This document shows positions 48,741 to 61,737 of a stretch of 64,000 bases of DNA, one piece after another; position 1 is the stretch's first letter; each line of letters opens with the position of its first letter. The notes beneath the pieces were generated by a model, which did no database searches, had not been told where the DNA came from, and saw only the letters and a list, made by a program, of their open reading frames with translations. Position numbers and translations under genes: made by a program. This stretch comes from Paratinospora sagittata (taxonomy: Eukaryota > Streptophyta > Magnoliopsida > Ranunculales > Menispermaceae), in NCBI GenBank assembly GCA_035771175.1, contig CM069610.1, forward strand, positions 24,518,501 through 24,582,500, in the 5' to 3' direction.

Positions 48741-49928
48741 CTTCTGGAAAATTTTGGCAAATTGCTGGATAGCCTTAGTTTTGAAGAATTAATATTTTGA
48801 CACTCAAGAACCATTCCATTAACTCAAAACATATTGTATATGATTAAAAACTTTTAAATAATTCAAAACTCATTGAAATTATGATTAAAAACTTTCGGAA
48901 AACATTTTTTCAAAATGAAATACTATATCGAAGTGATTTTGAAGACTTTGCAAATTTCAGAGTTTTAGTGCTGAGATTGATCGAGAGGTTACCCTACACA
49001 CCAAAGATCAAACTAATGCCTTACTTTGGCATGAGATATGTCTTCGTTCTTCTAGCTTTATGTTTGTAGACTTTGAAAGCTAGTGTTTGATGTGTTCTTG
49101 ATGTAAGACAATTGATGTGTTCTTTTTTGTTGTGTTATCTTACCGAGACCACTTCATATATACTTACAACTTAAAACAATGGATAGCCTCTGCAAATCTA
49201 AGCACAAAAGGGATAAAATAAAGGACTTGCTCATCAACGACGTTATCATCAAGACAGATTGCAATTTTGATTCTATTCGCAGCTTGTTTTGACAAATGCA
49301 AGAATCAATACTTTCTTCTCTTGAAAAACTCTTTGGAAAGCTCAATCTAACTTGCAAAAATCGTGTGTGTTGTATTTTTGAAAATCAGAGAATGAGTGTT
49401 TTATAAAATTAGAAGTTACGGGTTAAAGGGCAAGAGAGTACAAAATGATTTGAATTCAAAACATTGTTTAATCGAAAGTTGTTTTGGCATGCGAGACAAT
49501 AGGAATCATCTAGGTGTTAGTAGAGAATATTTCAATTAAGATAACCTAGAAAAATTGTGTAAGGAATAGAAAAATCGAGCAAGCAGAAGTGCCCACATTG
49601 TTCTAGTTAGAAATATCAGATTTTTGTCTCAGACGTGGATAGCGTGCTATTGGGTTGTGTATCACGTTCTCAATTGACAGATAGCAGGCTATAGCAGATC
49701 GATATACACAAACCCGAGAGCTCGAGTTTTACGAACTTTCCGATAGCGTGTTATCGAGGCCTATATCGCGTTATTGCCCATTTTACTAAAAATGGAAAGA
49801 TCACGGCAACAGCTTTATAGCGAAGTATCAAAGGGGATAGCGCGGTATAGACAATTTTTCAGAAAAACAAATGTTTTGTTATATAGAACCCTATCAGCGT
49901 GCTATCAACAATGACAGTGCGCTAGTGC
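48741..49928 (-). repeat. Satellite unit M36 (1188 bp)
   Basis: CTTTGGCATGAG subtype with a 62-codon frame (48881-49069). A 2-bp insertion (GTTATATAGAACC near 49880) lengthens the F-to-G spacer. Confidence 0.93.
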
Positions 49929-51115
49929 CTTCAGGAAAATTTTGGCAAATTGCTGGATAGCCTTATTTTTGAAAAATTAATATTTTGACACTCAAGAACC
50001 ATACCATTTACTCAAAACATATTGTATAAGATTAAAAACTTTTAAATAATTCAAAACTCATTGAAATTATGATTAAAATCTTTCAGAAAACGTTCTTTCA
50101 AAATAAAATACTATATCGAAGTGAGTTTGAAGACTATACAGATTTCAGAGTTTTAGTGCTGAGATTGATCGAGAGGTTACCCTACACCCCAAAGATCAAA
50201 CTAATGCCTTACTTAGGCATGAGATATGTCTTCGTTCTTTTAGCTTGATCTTTGTAGACTTCGAAAGCTATTGCTTGATGTGTTCTTGACGCAAGACAAT
50301 TGATGTGTTCTTTTTGGTTCTGTTATCTTACCGAGACCACTTCATATATACTTACAACTTAAAACAATGGATAGCCTCTGCAAATCTAAGCACAAAAGGG
50401 ATAAAATGAAGAACTTGCTGATCAACGAAGTTATCATCAAGACAAAGTGCAATTTTGATTCTATTCGAAGCTTGTTTTGTCAAATGCAAGAATTAATACT
50501 TTCTTCTCTTGAAAAACTCTTTGGAAAGCTCAATCTAACTTGCAAAAATCGTGTGTGTTGTATTTTTGAAAATCAGAGAATGAGTGTTTTATAAAATTAG
50601 AAGTTGCGGGTTAAAGGGCAAGAGAGTACAAAATGATTTGAATTCAAAACATTGTTTAATCTAAAGTTGTTTTGGGCATGCGAGACAATAGGAATCATCT
50701 AGGTGTTAGTAGAGAATATTTCAATTAAGATAACCTGGAAAAATTGTGTAAGGAATAGAAAAATCGAGCAAGCAGAAGTGCCCACATTGTTCTAGTTAGA
50801 AATATCAGATTTTTGTCTCAGACGTGGATAGCGTGCTATTGGGTTGTGTATCATGTTCTCAATTGACAGATAGCAGGCTATAGCAGATCGATATACACAA
50901 ACCCGGGAGCTCGAGTTTTACGGACTTTCCAATAGCGTGTTATCGAGACCTATAGCGCGCTATTGCCCATTTTACTAAAAATGGAAAGATCACGGCAACA
51001 GCTTTATAGCGAAGTATCAAAGGGGATAGCGCGGTATAGACAATTTTTCAGAAAAACAAATGTTTTGTTATAGAACCCTATCAGCGTGCTATCAACACTC
51101 ATAGTGCGCTAGTGC
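49929..51115 (-). repeat. Satellite unit M37 (1187 bp)
   Basis: Carries TTTTGTCAAATG where nearly all units have TTTTGACAAATG, which opens a + strand frame. It ends with the GTGCCGTCAGG variant shared with M42 and M44. Confidence 0.93.
50367..50594 (+). other. 75-codon open frame opened by TGA to TGT (probably not a gene)
   Basis: An ATG frame that in most units stops at a TGA after about 37 codons is open here because TGA is TGT (Cys). The 75-residue product is basic and Lys/Leu/Asn-rich, with no domain, signal peptide or family I recognise. Equivalent open versions exist only in M42 and M44, which share ancestry with this unit. I see no promoter or splice evidence and treat it as chance. 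Confidence 0.5.
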
Positions 51116-52283
51116 CGTCAGGAAAATTTTGGCAAATTGTTGGATAGCCTTATTTTTGTAAAATTAATATTTTGACACTCAAGAACCATTCCATGAACTC
51201 AAAACATATTGTATAAGATTAAAAACTTTTTAATAATTCAAAACTCATTGAAATTATGATTAAAACCTTTCGGAAAACATTTTTTCAAAATGAAATACTA
51301 TATCGAAGTGAGTTTGAAGACTTTGCAGATTTTAGAGTTTTAGTGCTGAGATTGATCGAGAGGTTACCCTACACACCAAAAATCAAACTAATGCCTTACT
51401 TAGGCATGAGATATGTCTTCGTTCTTCTAGCTTGATCTTTGTAGACTTCGAAAGCTATTGTTTGATGTGTTCTTGATGCAAGACAATTGATGTGTTCTTT
51501 TTTGTTTTGTTATCTTACCGAGACCCTTTCATATACTTACAACTTAAAACAATGGATAGCCTCTGCAAATCTAAGCACAAAAGGGATAAAATGAAGAACT
51601 TGCTGATCAACGACGTTATAATCGAGACAAATTGCAATTTTGATTCTATTCGAAGCTTGTTTTGAAAAATGCAAGAATCAAAACTTTCTTCTCTTGAAAA
51701 ACTCTTTGGAAAGCTCAATCTAACTTGCAAAAATCGTGTGTGTTGTATTTTGGAAAATCAGAGAATGAGTGTTTTATAAAATTAGAAGTTGCGGGTTAAA
51801 GGGCAAGAGAGTACAAAATGATTTGAATTCAAAACATTGTTTAATCTAAAGTTGTTTTGGGCATGCGAGACAATAGGAATCATCTAGGTGTTAGTAGAGA
51901 ATATTTCAATTAAGATAACCTGGAAAAATTGTGTAAGGAATAGAAAAATCGAGCAAGCAGAAGTGCCCACATTATTCTAGTGATAAATATCATATTTTTG
52001 TCTCAGACGTGGATAACGTGCTATTGGGTTGTGTATCATAGCAGGCTATAGCAGATCGATATACACAAACCCGAGAGCTCGGGTTTTACGGACTTTCCGA
52101 TAGCGTGTTATCGAGGCCTATAGCGCGCTATTGCCCATTTTACTTAAAATGGAAAGATCACGGCAACAGCTTTATAGCGAAGTATCAAAGGGGATAGCGC
52201 GGTATAGGCAATTTTTCAGAAAAACAAATGTTTTGTTATAGAACCCTATCAGAGTGCTATCAACAATGATAGTGCGCTAGTGC
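51116..52283 (-). repeat. Satellite unit M38 with 17-bp deletion (1168 bp)
   Basis: GTATCATAGCAGGCTATAG near 52033 replaces the usual sequence, which has 17 more bp between GTATCAT and AGCAGG. This shortens the A-to-B spacing. Shared with M43 and M45. Confidence 0.93.
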
Positions 52284-53470
52284 CTTCAGGAAAATTTTGG
52301 CAAATCGCTGGATAGCCTTATTTTTGAAAAATTAATATTTTGACACTCAAGAACCATTCCATTAACTCAAAACATATTGTATAAGATTTAAAACTTTTAA
52401 ATAATTCAAAACTCATTGAAATTATGATTAAAACCTTTCGGAAAACATTTTTTCAAAATGAAATACTGTATCGAAGTGAGTTTGAAGACTTTGCAGATTT
52501 CAGAGTTTTAGTGCTGAGATTGATGGAGAGGTTACCCTACACCCCAAAGATCAAACTAATGCCTTACTTAGGCATGAGATATGTCTTCGTTCTTTTAGCT
52601 TGATCTTTGTAGACTTCGAAAGCTATTGCTTGATGTGTTCTTGACGCAAGACAATTGATGTGTTCTTTTTGGTTGTGTTATCTTACCGAGACCACTTCAT
52701 ATATACTTACAACTTAAAACAATGGATAGCCTCTGCAAATCTAAGCACAAAAGGGATAAAATGAAGGGCTTGCTGATCAACGACGTTATCATCAAGACAG
52801 ATTACAATTTTGATTCTATTCGAAGCTTGTTTTGACAAATGCAAGAATCAATACTTTCTTCTCTTGAAAAACTCTTTGGAAAGCTGAATCTAACTTGCAA
52901 AAATCGTGTGTGTTGTATTTTTGAAAATCAGAGAATGAGTGTTTTACAAAATTAGATGTTGCGGGTTAAAGGGCAAGAGAGTACAAAATGATTTGAATTC
53001 AAAACATTGTTTAATCTAAAGTTGTTTTGGGCATGCGAGACAATAGGAATCATCTAGGTGTTAGTAGAGAATATTTCAATTAAGATAACCTGGAAAAATT
53101 GTGTAAGGAATAGAAAAATCGAGCAAGCAGAAGTGCCCACATTGTTCTAGTTAGAAATATCAGATTTTTGTCTCAGACGTGGATAGCGTGCTATTGGGTT
53201 GTGTATCATGTTCTCAATTGACAGATAGCAGGCTATAGTAGATCGATATACACAAACCCGAGAGCTCGAGTTTTACGGACTTTCCGATTGCGTGTTATCG
53301 AGACCTATAGCGCGCTATTGCCCATTTTACTAAAAATGGAAAGATCATGGCAACAGCTTTATAGCGAAGTATCAAAGGGGATAGCGCGGTATAGACAATT
53401 TTTCAAAAAAACAAATGTTTTGTTATAGAAGCCAATCAACGTGCTATCAACACTGATAGTGCGCTAGTGC
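52284..53470 (-). repeat. Satellite unit M39 (1187 bp)
   Basis: Shares GTGTTTTACAAAATTAGATG (near 52939) with M43 and M45 but not their 17-bp deletion, so variants have been reshuffled between units. Confidence 0.93.
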
Positions 53471-54654
53471 CTTCAGGAAAATTTTGGCAAATTGTTGGAT
53501 AGCCTTATTTTTGTAAAATTAATATTTTGACACTCAAGAACCATTCCATTAACTCAAAACATATTGTATAAGATTAAAAACTTTTAAATAATTCAAAACT
53601 CATTGAAATTATGATTAAAACCTTTCGGAAAACATTTTTTCAAAATGAAATACTATATCGAAGTGATTTTGAAGACTTTGCAGATTTCAGAGTTTTAGTG
53701 CTGAGATTGATCGAGAGGTTACCCTACACACCAAAGATCAAACCAATGCCTTACTTAGGCATGAGATATGTCTTCGTTCTTCTAGCTTGATCTTTGTAGA
53801 CTTCGAAAGCTATTGTTTGATGTGTTCTTGATGCAAGACAATTGATGTGTTCTTTTTTGTTGTGTTATCTTACCGAGTCCACTTCAAATACTTACAACTT
53901 AAACCAATGGATAGCCTCTGCAAATCTAAGCACAAAAGGGATAAAATGAAGAACTTGCTGATCAACGACGTTATCATCAAGACAAATTGCAATTTTGATT
54001 CTATTCGAAGCTTGTTTTGACAAATGCGAGAATCAATACTTTCTTCTCTTGAAAAACACTTTGGAAAGCTCAATCTAACTTGCAAAAATCGTGTGTGTTG
54101 TATTTTTGAAAATCAAAGAATGAGTGTTTTATAAAATTAGAAGTTGCGGGTTAAAGGGCAAGAGAGTACAAAATGATTTGAATTCAAAACATTGTTGAAT
54201 CTAAAGTTGTTTGGGCATGCGAGACAATAGGAATCATCTAGGTGTTAGTAGAGAATATTTCAATTAAAATAACCTGGAAAAATTGAGTAAGGAATAGAAA
54301 AATCGAGCAAGCAGAAGTGCCCACATTGTTCTAGTTAGAAATATCAGATTTTTGTCTCAGACGTGGATAGCGTGCTTTTGGGTTGTCTATCATGTTCTCA
54401 ATTGACAGATAGCAGGCTATAGCAGATCAATATACACAAACCCGAGAGCTCGAGTTTTACGGACTTTCCGATAGCGTGTTATCGAGGCCTATATCGCGCT
54501 ATTGCCCATTTTATTAAAAATGAAAAGATCACGGCAACAGCTTTATAGCGAAGTATCAAAGGGGATAGCGCGGTATAAACAATTTTTTCGAAAAACAAAT
54601 GTTTTGTTATAGAACCCTATCAACGTGCTATCAACACTGATAGTGCGCTAGTGC
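53471..54654 (-). repeat. Satellite unit M40 (1184 bp)
   Basis: Variants AAATGCGAGAATC, AAAACACTTTGG and ACATTGTTGAATC recur in part in M46 and M48. The frame at 53870-54085 is recurrent. Confidence 0.93.
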
Positions 54655-55841
54655 CTTCTGGAAAATTTTGGCAAATTGCTGGATAGCCTTATTTTTGAAG
54701 AATTAATATTTTGACACTCAAGAACCATTCCATTAACTCAAAACATATTGTATAAGATTAAAAACTTTTAAATAATTCAAAACTCATTTAAATTATGATT
54801 AAAAACTTTCGGAAAACGATTTTTCAAAATTAAATACTATATCGAAGTGATTTTGAAGACTTTGCAAATTTCAGAGTTTTAGTGCTGAGATTGATCGAGA
54901 GGTTACCCTACACACCAAAGATCAAACTAATGCCTTACTTTGGCATGAGATATGTCTTCGTTCTTCTAGCTTTATATTTGTAGACTTCGAAAGCCATTGT
55001 TTGATGTGTTCTTGATGCAAGACAATTGATGTGTTCTTTTTTGCTGTGTTATCTTACTGAGACCACTTCATATATACTTACAACTTAAAACAATGGATAG
55101 CCTATGCAAATCTAAGCACAAAAGGGATAAAATGAAGGACTTGCTGATCAACGACGTTATCATCAAGACAGATTACAATTTTGATTCTATTCGAAGCTTG
55201 TTTTGACAAATGCAAGAATCAATACTTTCTTCTCTTGAAAAACTCTTTGGAAAGCTCAATCTAACTTGCAAAAATCGTGTGTGTTGTATTTTTGAAAATC
55301 AGAGAATGAGTGTTTTATAAAATTAGAAGTTGCGGGTTAAAGGGCAAGAGAGTACAAAATGATTTGAATTCAAAACATTGTTTAATCTAAAGTTGTTTTG
55401 GGCATGCGAGACAATAGGAATCATCTAGGTGTTAGTAGAGAATATTTCAATTAAGATGACCTGGAAAAATTGTGTAAGGAATAGAAAAATCGAGCAAGCA
55501 GAAGTGCCCACATTGTTCTAGTTAGAAATATCAGATTTTTGTCTCAGACGTGGATAGCGTGCTATTGGGTTGTGTATCATGTTCTCAATTGACAGATAGC
55601 AGGCTATAGTAGATCGATATACACAAACCCGAGAGCTCGAGTTTTACGGACTTTCCGATAGCGTGTTATCGAGACCTATAGCGCTCTATTGCCCATTTTA
55701 CTAAAAATGGAAAGATTACGGCAACAGCTTTATAGCGAAGTATCAAAGGGGATAGCGCGGTATAGACAATTTTTCAAAAAAACAAATGTTTTGTTATAGA
55801 AGCCTATCAGCGTGCTATCAACACTGATAGTGCGCTAGTGC
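54655..55841 (-). repeat. Satellite unit M41 (1187 bp)
   Basis: AACGATTTTTCAAAATTAAAT near 54826 introduces a stop in the 62-codon + strand frame. The same change is in M47, 7083 bp (six units) to the right. Confidence 0.93.
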
Positions 55842-57025
55842 CTTCAGGAAAATTTTGGCAAATTGCTGGATAGCCTTATTTTTGTAAAATTAATATTTTG
55901 ACACTCAAGAACCATTCCATTAACTCAAAACATATTGTATAAGATTAAAAACTTTTAAATAATTCAAAACTCATTGAAATTATGATTAAAACCTTTCGAA
56001 AAACATTTTTTCAAAATGAAATACTATATCGAAGTGAGTTTAAAGACTTTGCAGATTTCAGAGTTTTAGTGCTGAGATTGATCGAGAGGTTACCCTACAC
56101 ACTAAAGATCAAACTAATGCCTTACTTAGGCATGAGATATGTCTTCGTTCTTCTAGCTTGATGTTTGTAGACTTCGAAAGCTATTGTTTGATGTGTTCTT
56201 GATGCAAGACAATTGATGTGTTCTTTTTTGTTGTGTTATCTTACCGAGATCACTTCATATACTTACAACTGAAAACAATGGATAACCTCTACAAATCTAA
56301 GCACAAAAGGGATAAAATGAAGAACTTGCTGATCAACGAAGTTATCATCAAGACAAAGTGCAATTTTGATTCTATTCGAAGCTTGTTTTGTCAAATGCAA
56401 GAATTAATACTTTCTTCTCTTGAAAAACTCTTTGGAAAGCTCAATCTAACTTGCAAAAATCGTGTGTGTTGTATTTTTGAAAATCAGAGAATGAGTGTTT
56501 TATAAAATTAGAAGTTACGGGTTAAAGGGCAAGTGAGTACAAAATGATTTGAATTCAAAACATTGTTTAATCTAAAGTTGTTTTGGGCATGCGAGACAAT
56601 AGGAATCATCTAGGTGTTAGAAGAGAATATTTCAATTAAGATAACCTGGAAAAATTGTGTAAGGAATAGAAAAATCGAGCAAGCAGAAGTGCCCACATTG
56701 TTCTAGTTAGAAATATCAGATTTTTGTCTCAGACGTGGATAGCGTGCTTTGGGTTGTGTATCATGTTCTCAATTGACAGATAGCAGGTTATAGCAGATCG
56801 ATATACACAAACCCGAGAGCTCGAGTTTTACGGACTTTCCGATAGCGTGTTATCGAGACCTATAGCGCGCTATTGCCCATTTTACTAAAAATGGAAAGAT
56901 CACGGCAACAGCTTTATAGCGAAGTATCAAAGGGGATAGCGCGGTATAGACAATTTTTCAGAAAAACAAATGTTTTGTTATAGAACCCTATCAGCGTGCT
57001 ATCAACACTAATAGTGCGCTAGTGC
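55842..57025 (-). repeat. Satellite unit M42 (1184 bp)
   Basis: Relative of M37 and M44 with the TTTTGTCAAATG change. Part of a two-unit duplication of period 2355 bp. Confidence 0.93.
56218..56505 (+). other. 95-codon open frame, longest in the window (probably not a gene)
   Basis: Same frame as at 50367, extended upstream by 20 codons that begin in the T-rich stretch before the usual ATG. The TGA-to-TGT change keeps it open. No recognised family. The length is what one would expect by chance across some 55 mutating copies. Confidence 0.5.
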
Positions 57026-58195
57026 CGTCAGGAAAATTTTGGCAAATTGTTGGATAGCCTTATTTTTGTAAAATTAATATTTTGACACTCAAGAACCATT
57101 CCATGAACTCAAAACATATTGTATAAGATTAAAAACTTTTTAATAATTCAAAACTCATTGAAATTATGATTAAAACCTTTCGGAAAACATTTCTTCAAAA
57201 TGAAATACTATATCGAAATGAGTTTGAAGACTTTGCAGATTTCAGAGTTTTAGTGCTGAGATTGATCGAGAGGTTACCCTACACACCAAAAATCAAACTA
57301 ATGCCTTACTTAGGCATGAGATATGTCTTCGTTCTTTTAGCTTGATCTTTGTAGACTTCGAAAGCTATTGCTTGATGTGTTCTTGACGCAAGACAATTGA
57401 TGTGTTCTTTTTGGTTGTGTTATCTTACCGAGACCACTTCATATATACTTACAACTTAAAACAATGGATAGCCTCTGCAAATCTAAGCACAAAAGGGATA
57501 AAATGAAGGACTTGCTGATCAACGACGTTATCATCAAGACAGATTACAATTTTGATTCTATTCGAAGCTTGTTTTGACAAATGCAAGAATCAATACTTTC
57601 TTCTCTTGAAAAACTCTTTGGAAAGCTCAATCTAACTTGCAAAAATCGTGTGTGTTGTATTTTTGAAAATCAGAGAATGAGTGTTTTACAAAATTAGATG
57701 TTGCGGGTTAAAGGGCAAGAGAGTACAAAATGATTTGAATTCAAAACATTGTTTAATCTAAAGTTGTTTTGGGCATGCGAGACAATAGGAATCATCTAGG
57801 TGTTAGTAGAGAATATTTCAATTAAGATAACCTGGAAAAATTGTGTAAGGAATAGAAAAATCGAGCAAGCAAAAGTGCCCACATTGTTCTAGTGAGAAAT
57901 ATCATATTTTTGTCTCAGACGTGGATAGCGTGCTATTGGGTTGTGTATCATAGCAGGCTGTAGCAGATCGATATACACAAACCCGAGAGCTCGGGTTTTG
58001 CGGACTTTCCGATAGCGTGTTATCGAGGCCTATATCGCGCTATTGCCCATTTTACTAAAAATGGAATGATCACGGCAACAGCTTTATAGCGAAGTATCAA
58101 AGGGGATAGCGCGGTATAGACAATTTTTCAGAAAAACAAATGTTTTGTTATAGAACCCTATCAGCGTGCTATCAACACTGATAGTGCGCTAGTGC
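57026..58195 (-). repeat. Satellite unit M43 with 17-bp deletion (1170 bp)
   Basis: Carries the GTATCATAGCAGG deletion (near 57945) and GTGTTTTACAAAATTAGATG. Near-identical to M45 at a shift of 2355 bp. Confidence 0.93.
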
Positions 58196-59380
58196 CTTCA
58201 GGAGAATTTTGGCAAATTGCTGGATAGCCTTATTTTTGAAAAATTAATATTTTGACACTGAAGAACCATTCCATGAACTCAAACCATATTGTATAAGATT
58301 AAAAACTTTTTAATAATTCAAAACTCATTGAAATTATAATTAAAACCTTTCGGAAAACATTTTTTCAAAATGAAATACTGTATCGAAGTGAGTTTGAAGA
58401 CTTTGCAGATTTCAGAGTTTTAGTGCTGAGATTGATCGAGAGGTTACCCTACACTACAAAGATCAAACTAATGCCTTACTTAGGCATGAGATATGTCTTC
58501 GTTCTTCTAGCTTGATCTTTGTAGACTTCGAAAGCTATTGTTTGATGTGTTCTTGATGCAAGACAATTGATGTGTTCTTTTTTGTTGTGTTATCTTACCG
58601 AGACCACTTCATATACTTACAACTTAAAACAATGGATAGCCTCTGAAAATCTAAGCACAAAAGGGATAAAATGAAGAACTTGCTGATCAACGAAGTTATC
58701 ATCAAGACAAAGTGCAATTTTGATTCTATTCGAAGCTTGTTTTGTCAAATGCAAGAATTAATACTTTCTTCTCTTGAAAAACTCTTTGGAAAGCTCAATC
58801 TAACTTGCAAAAATCGTGTGTGTTGTATTTTTGAAAATCAGAGATTGAGTGTTTTATAAAATTAGAAGTTGCGGGTTAAAGGGCAAGAGAGTACAAAATG
58901 ATTTGAATTCAAAACATTGTTTAATCTAAAGTTGTTTTGGGCATGCGAGACAATAGGAATCATCTAGGTGTTAGTAGAGAATATTTCAATTAAGATAACC
59001 TGGAAAAATTGTGTAAGGAATAGAAAAATCGAGCAAGCAGAAGTGCCCACATTGTTCTAGTTAGAAATATCAGATTTTTGTCTCAGACGTGGATAGCGTG
59101 CTGTTGGGTTGTGTATCATGTTCTCAATTGACAGATAGCAGGCTATAGTAGATCGATATACACAAACCCGAGAGCTCGAGTTTTACGGACTTTCCGATAG
59201 CATGTTATCGAGACCTATAGCGCGCTATTGCCCATTTTACTAAAAATGGAAAGATCACGGCAACAGCTTTATAGCGAAGTATCAAAGGGGATAGCGCGGT
59301 ATAGACAATTTTTCAGAAAAACAAATGTTTTGTTATAGAACCCTATCAGCGTGCTATCAACACTAATAGTGCGCTAGTGC
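58196..59380 (-). repeat. Satellite unit M44 (1185 bp)
   Basis: Has TTTTGTCAAATG, and CACTAATAGTGCGC at site H as in M42. GGAGAATTTTGG at its left edge matches M46. Confidence 0.93.
58671..58859 (+). other. 62-codon open frame (third TGA to TGT copy)
   Basis: Same frame as at 50367 but starting at an internal ATG, because TGCAAATC became TGAAAATC upstream. One of two recent copies of the same DNA, so its persistence is not independent evidence for coding. Confidence 0.5.
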
Positions 59381-60550
59381 CGTCAGGAAAATTTCGGCAA
59401 ATTGTTGGATAGCCTTATTTTTGTAAAATTAATATTTTGACACTCAAGAACCATTCCATGAACTCAAAACATATTGTATAAGATTAAAAACTTTTTAATA
59501 ATTCAAAACTCATTGAAATTATGATTAAAACCTTTCGGAAAACATTTCTTCAAAATGAAATACTATATCGAAATGAGTTTGAAGACTTTGCAGATTTCAG
59601 AGTTTTAGTGCTGAGATTGATCGAGAGGTTACCCTACACACCAAAAATCAAACTAATGCCTTACTTAGGCATGAGATATGTCTTCGTTCTTTTAGCTTGA
59701 TCTTTGTAGACTTCGAAAGCTATTGCTTGATGTGTTCTTGACGCAAGACAATTGATGTGTTCTTTTTGGTTGTGTTATCTTACCGAGACCACTTCATATA
59801 TACTTACAACTTAAAACAATGGATAGCCTCTGCAAATCTAAGCACAAAAGGGATAAAATGAAGGACTTGCTGATCAACGACGTTATCATCAAGACAGATT
59901 ACAATTTTGATTCTATTCGAAGCTTGTTTTGACAAATGCAAGAATCAATACTTTCTTCTCTTGAAAAACTCTTTGGAAAGCTCAATCTAACTTGCAAAAA
60001 TCGTGTGTGTTGTATTTTTGAAAATCAGAGAATGAGTGTTTTACAAAATTAGATGTTGCGGGTTAAAGGGCAAGAGAGTACAAAATGATTTGAATTCAAA
60101 ACATTGTTTAATCTAAAGTTGTTTTGGGCATGCGAGACAATAGGAATCATCTAGGTGTTAGTAGAGAATATTTCAATTAAGATAACCTGGAAAAATTGTG
60201 TAAGGAATAGAAAAATCGAGCAAGCAAAAGTGCCCACATTGTTCTAGTGAGAAATATCATATTTTTGTCTCAGACGTGGATAGCGTGCTATTGGGTTGTG
60301 TATCATAGCAGGCTATAGCTGATCGATATACACAAACCCGAGAGCTCGGGTTTTGCGGACTTTCCGATAGCGTGTTATCGAGGCCTATATCGCGCTATTG
60401 CCCATTTTACTAAAAATGGAATGATCACGGCAACAGCTTTATAGCGAAGTATCAAAGGGGATAGCGCGGTATAGACAATTTTTCAGAAAAACAAATATTT
60501 TGTTATAGAACCCTATCAGCGTGCTATCAACACTGATAGTGCGCTAGTGC
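59381..60550 (-). repeat. Satellite unit M45 with 17-bp deletion (1170 bp)
   Basis: Duplicate of M43, differing by small changes such as CAAATATTTTG for CAAATGTTTTG near 60490. Confidence 0.93.
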
Positions 60551-61737
60551 CTTCAGGAGAATTTTGGCAAATTGCTGGATAGCCTTATTTTTGAAAAATT
60601 AATATTTTGACACTCAAGAACCATTCCATGAACTCAAAACATATTGTATAAGATTAAAAACTTTTTAATAATTCAAAACTCATTGAAATTATGATTAAAA
60701 CCTTTCGGAAAACATTTTTTCAAAATGAAATACTGTATCGAAGTGAGTTTGAAGACTTTGCAGATTTCAGAGTTTTAGTGCTGAGATTGATCGAGAGGTT
60801 ACCCTACACTACAAAAATCAAACTAATGCCTTACTTAGGCATGAGATATGTCTTCGTTCTTTTAGCTTGATCTTTGTAGACTTCGAAAGCTATTGCTTGA
60901 TGTGTTCTTGACGCAAGACAATTGATGTGTTCTTTTTGGTTGTGTTATCTTACCGAGACCACTTCATATATACTTACAACTTAAAACAATGGATAGCCTC
61001 TGCAAATCTAAGCACAAAAGGGATAAAATGAAGGACTTGCTGATCAACGACGTTATCATCAAGACAGATTGCAATTTTGATTCTATTCGAAGCTTGTTTT
61101 GACAAATGCGAGAATCAATACTTTCTTCTCTTGAAAAATACTTTGGAAAGCTCAATCTAACTTGCAAAAATCGTGTGTGTTGTATTTTTGAAAATCAAAG
61201 AATGAGTGTTTTATAAAATTAGAAGTTGCGGGTTAAAGGGCAAGAGAGTACAAAATGATTTGAATTCAAAACATTGTTGAATCTAAAGTTGTTTTGGGCA
61301 TGCGAGACAATAGGAATCATCTAGGTGTTAGTAGAGAATATTTCAATTAAAATAACCTGGAAAAATTGAGTAAGGAATAAAAAAATTGAGCAAGCAGAAG
61401 TGCCCACATTGTTCTAGTTAGAAATATCAGATTTTTGTCTCAGACGTGGATAGCGTGCTATTGGGTTGTCTATCATGTTCTCAATTGACAGATAGCAGGC
61501 TATAGCAGATCAATATACACAAACCCGAGAGCTCGAGTTTTACGGACTTTCCGATAGCGTGTTATCGAGGCCTATATCGCGCTATTGCCCATTTTACTAA
61601 AAATGAAAAGATCACGGCAACAGCTTTATAGCGAAGTATCATAGGGGATAGCGCGGTATAAACAATTTTTCCGAAATACAAATGTTTTGTTATAGAACCC
61701 TATCAACGTGCTATCAACACTGATAGTGCGCTAGTGC
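60551..61737 (-). repeat. Satellite unit M46 (1187 bp)
   Basis: Its first part matches M44. Its second part matches M40 (AAATGCGAGAATC, TTGTCTATCATG), marking an exchange within the unit. Confidence 0.93.

Larger units (their letters stand above)
56290..60866 (-). repeat. Pair of two-unit duplicates (period 2355 bp)
   Basis: About 56.29-58.51 kb and 58.64-60.87 kb match closely at a shift of 2355 bp. Shared marks are CACTAATAGTGCGC, TATCGAAATGAG, the 17-bp deletion, GGAGAATTTTGG and CTACACTACAAA. Ends are approximate. Confidence 0.75.
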
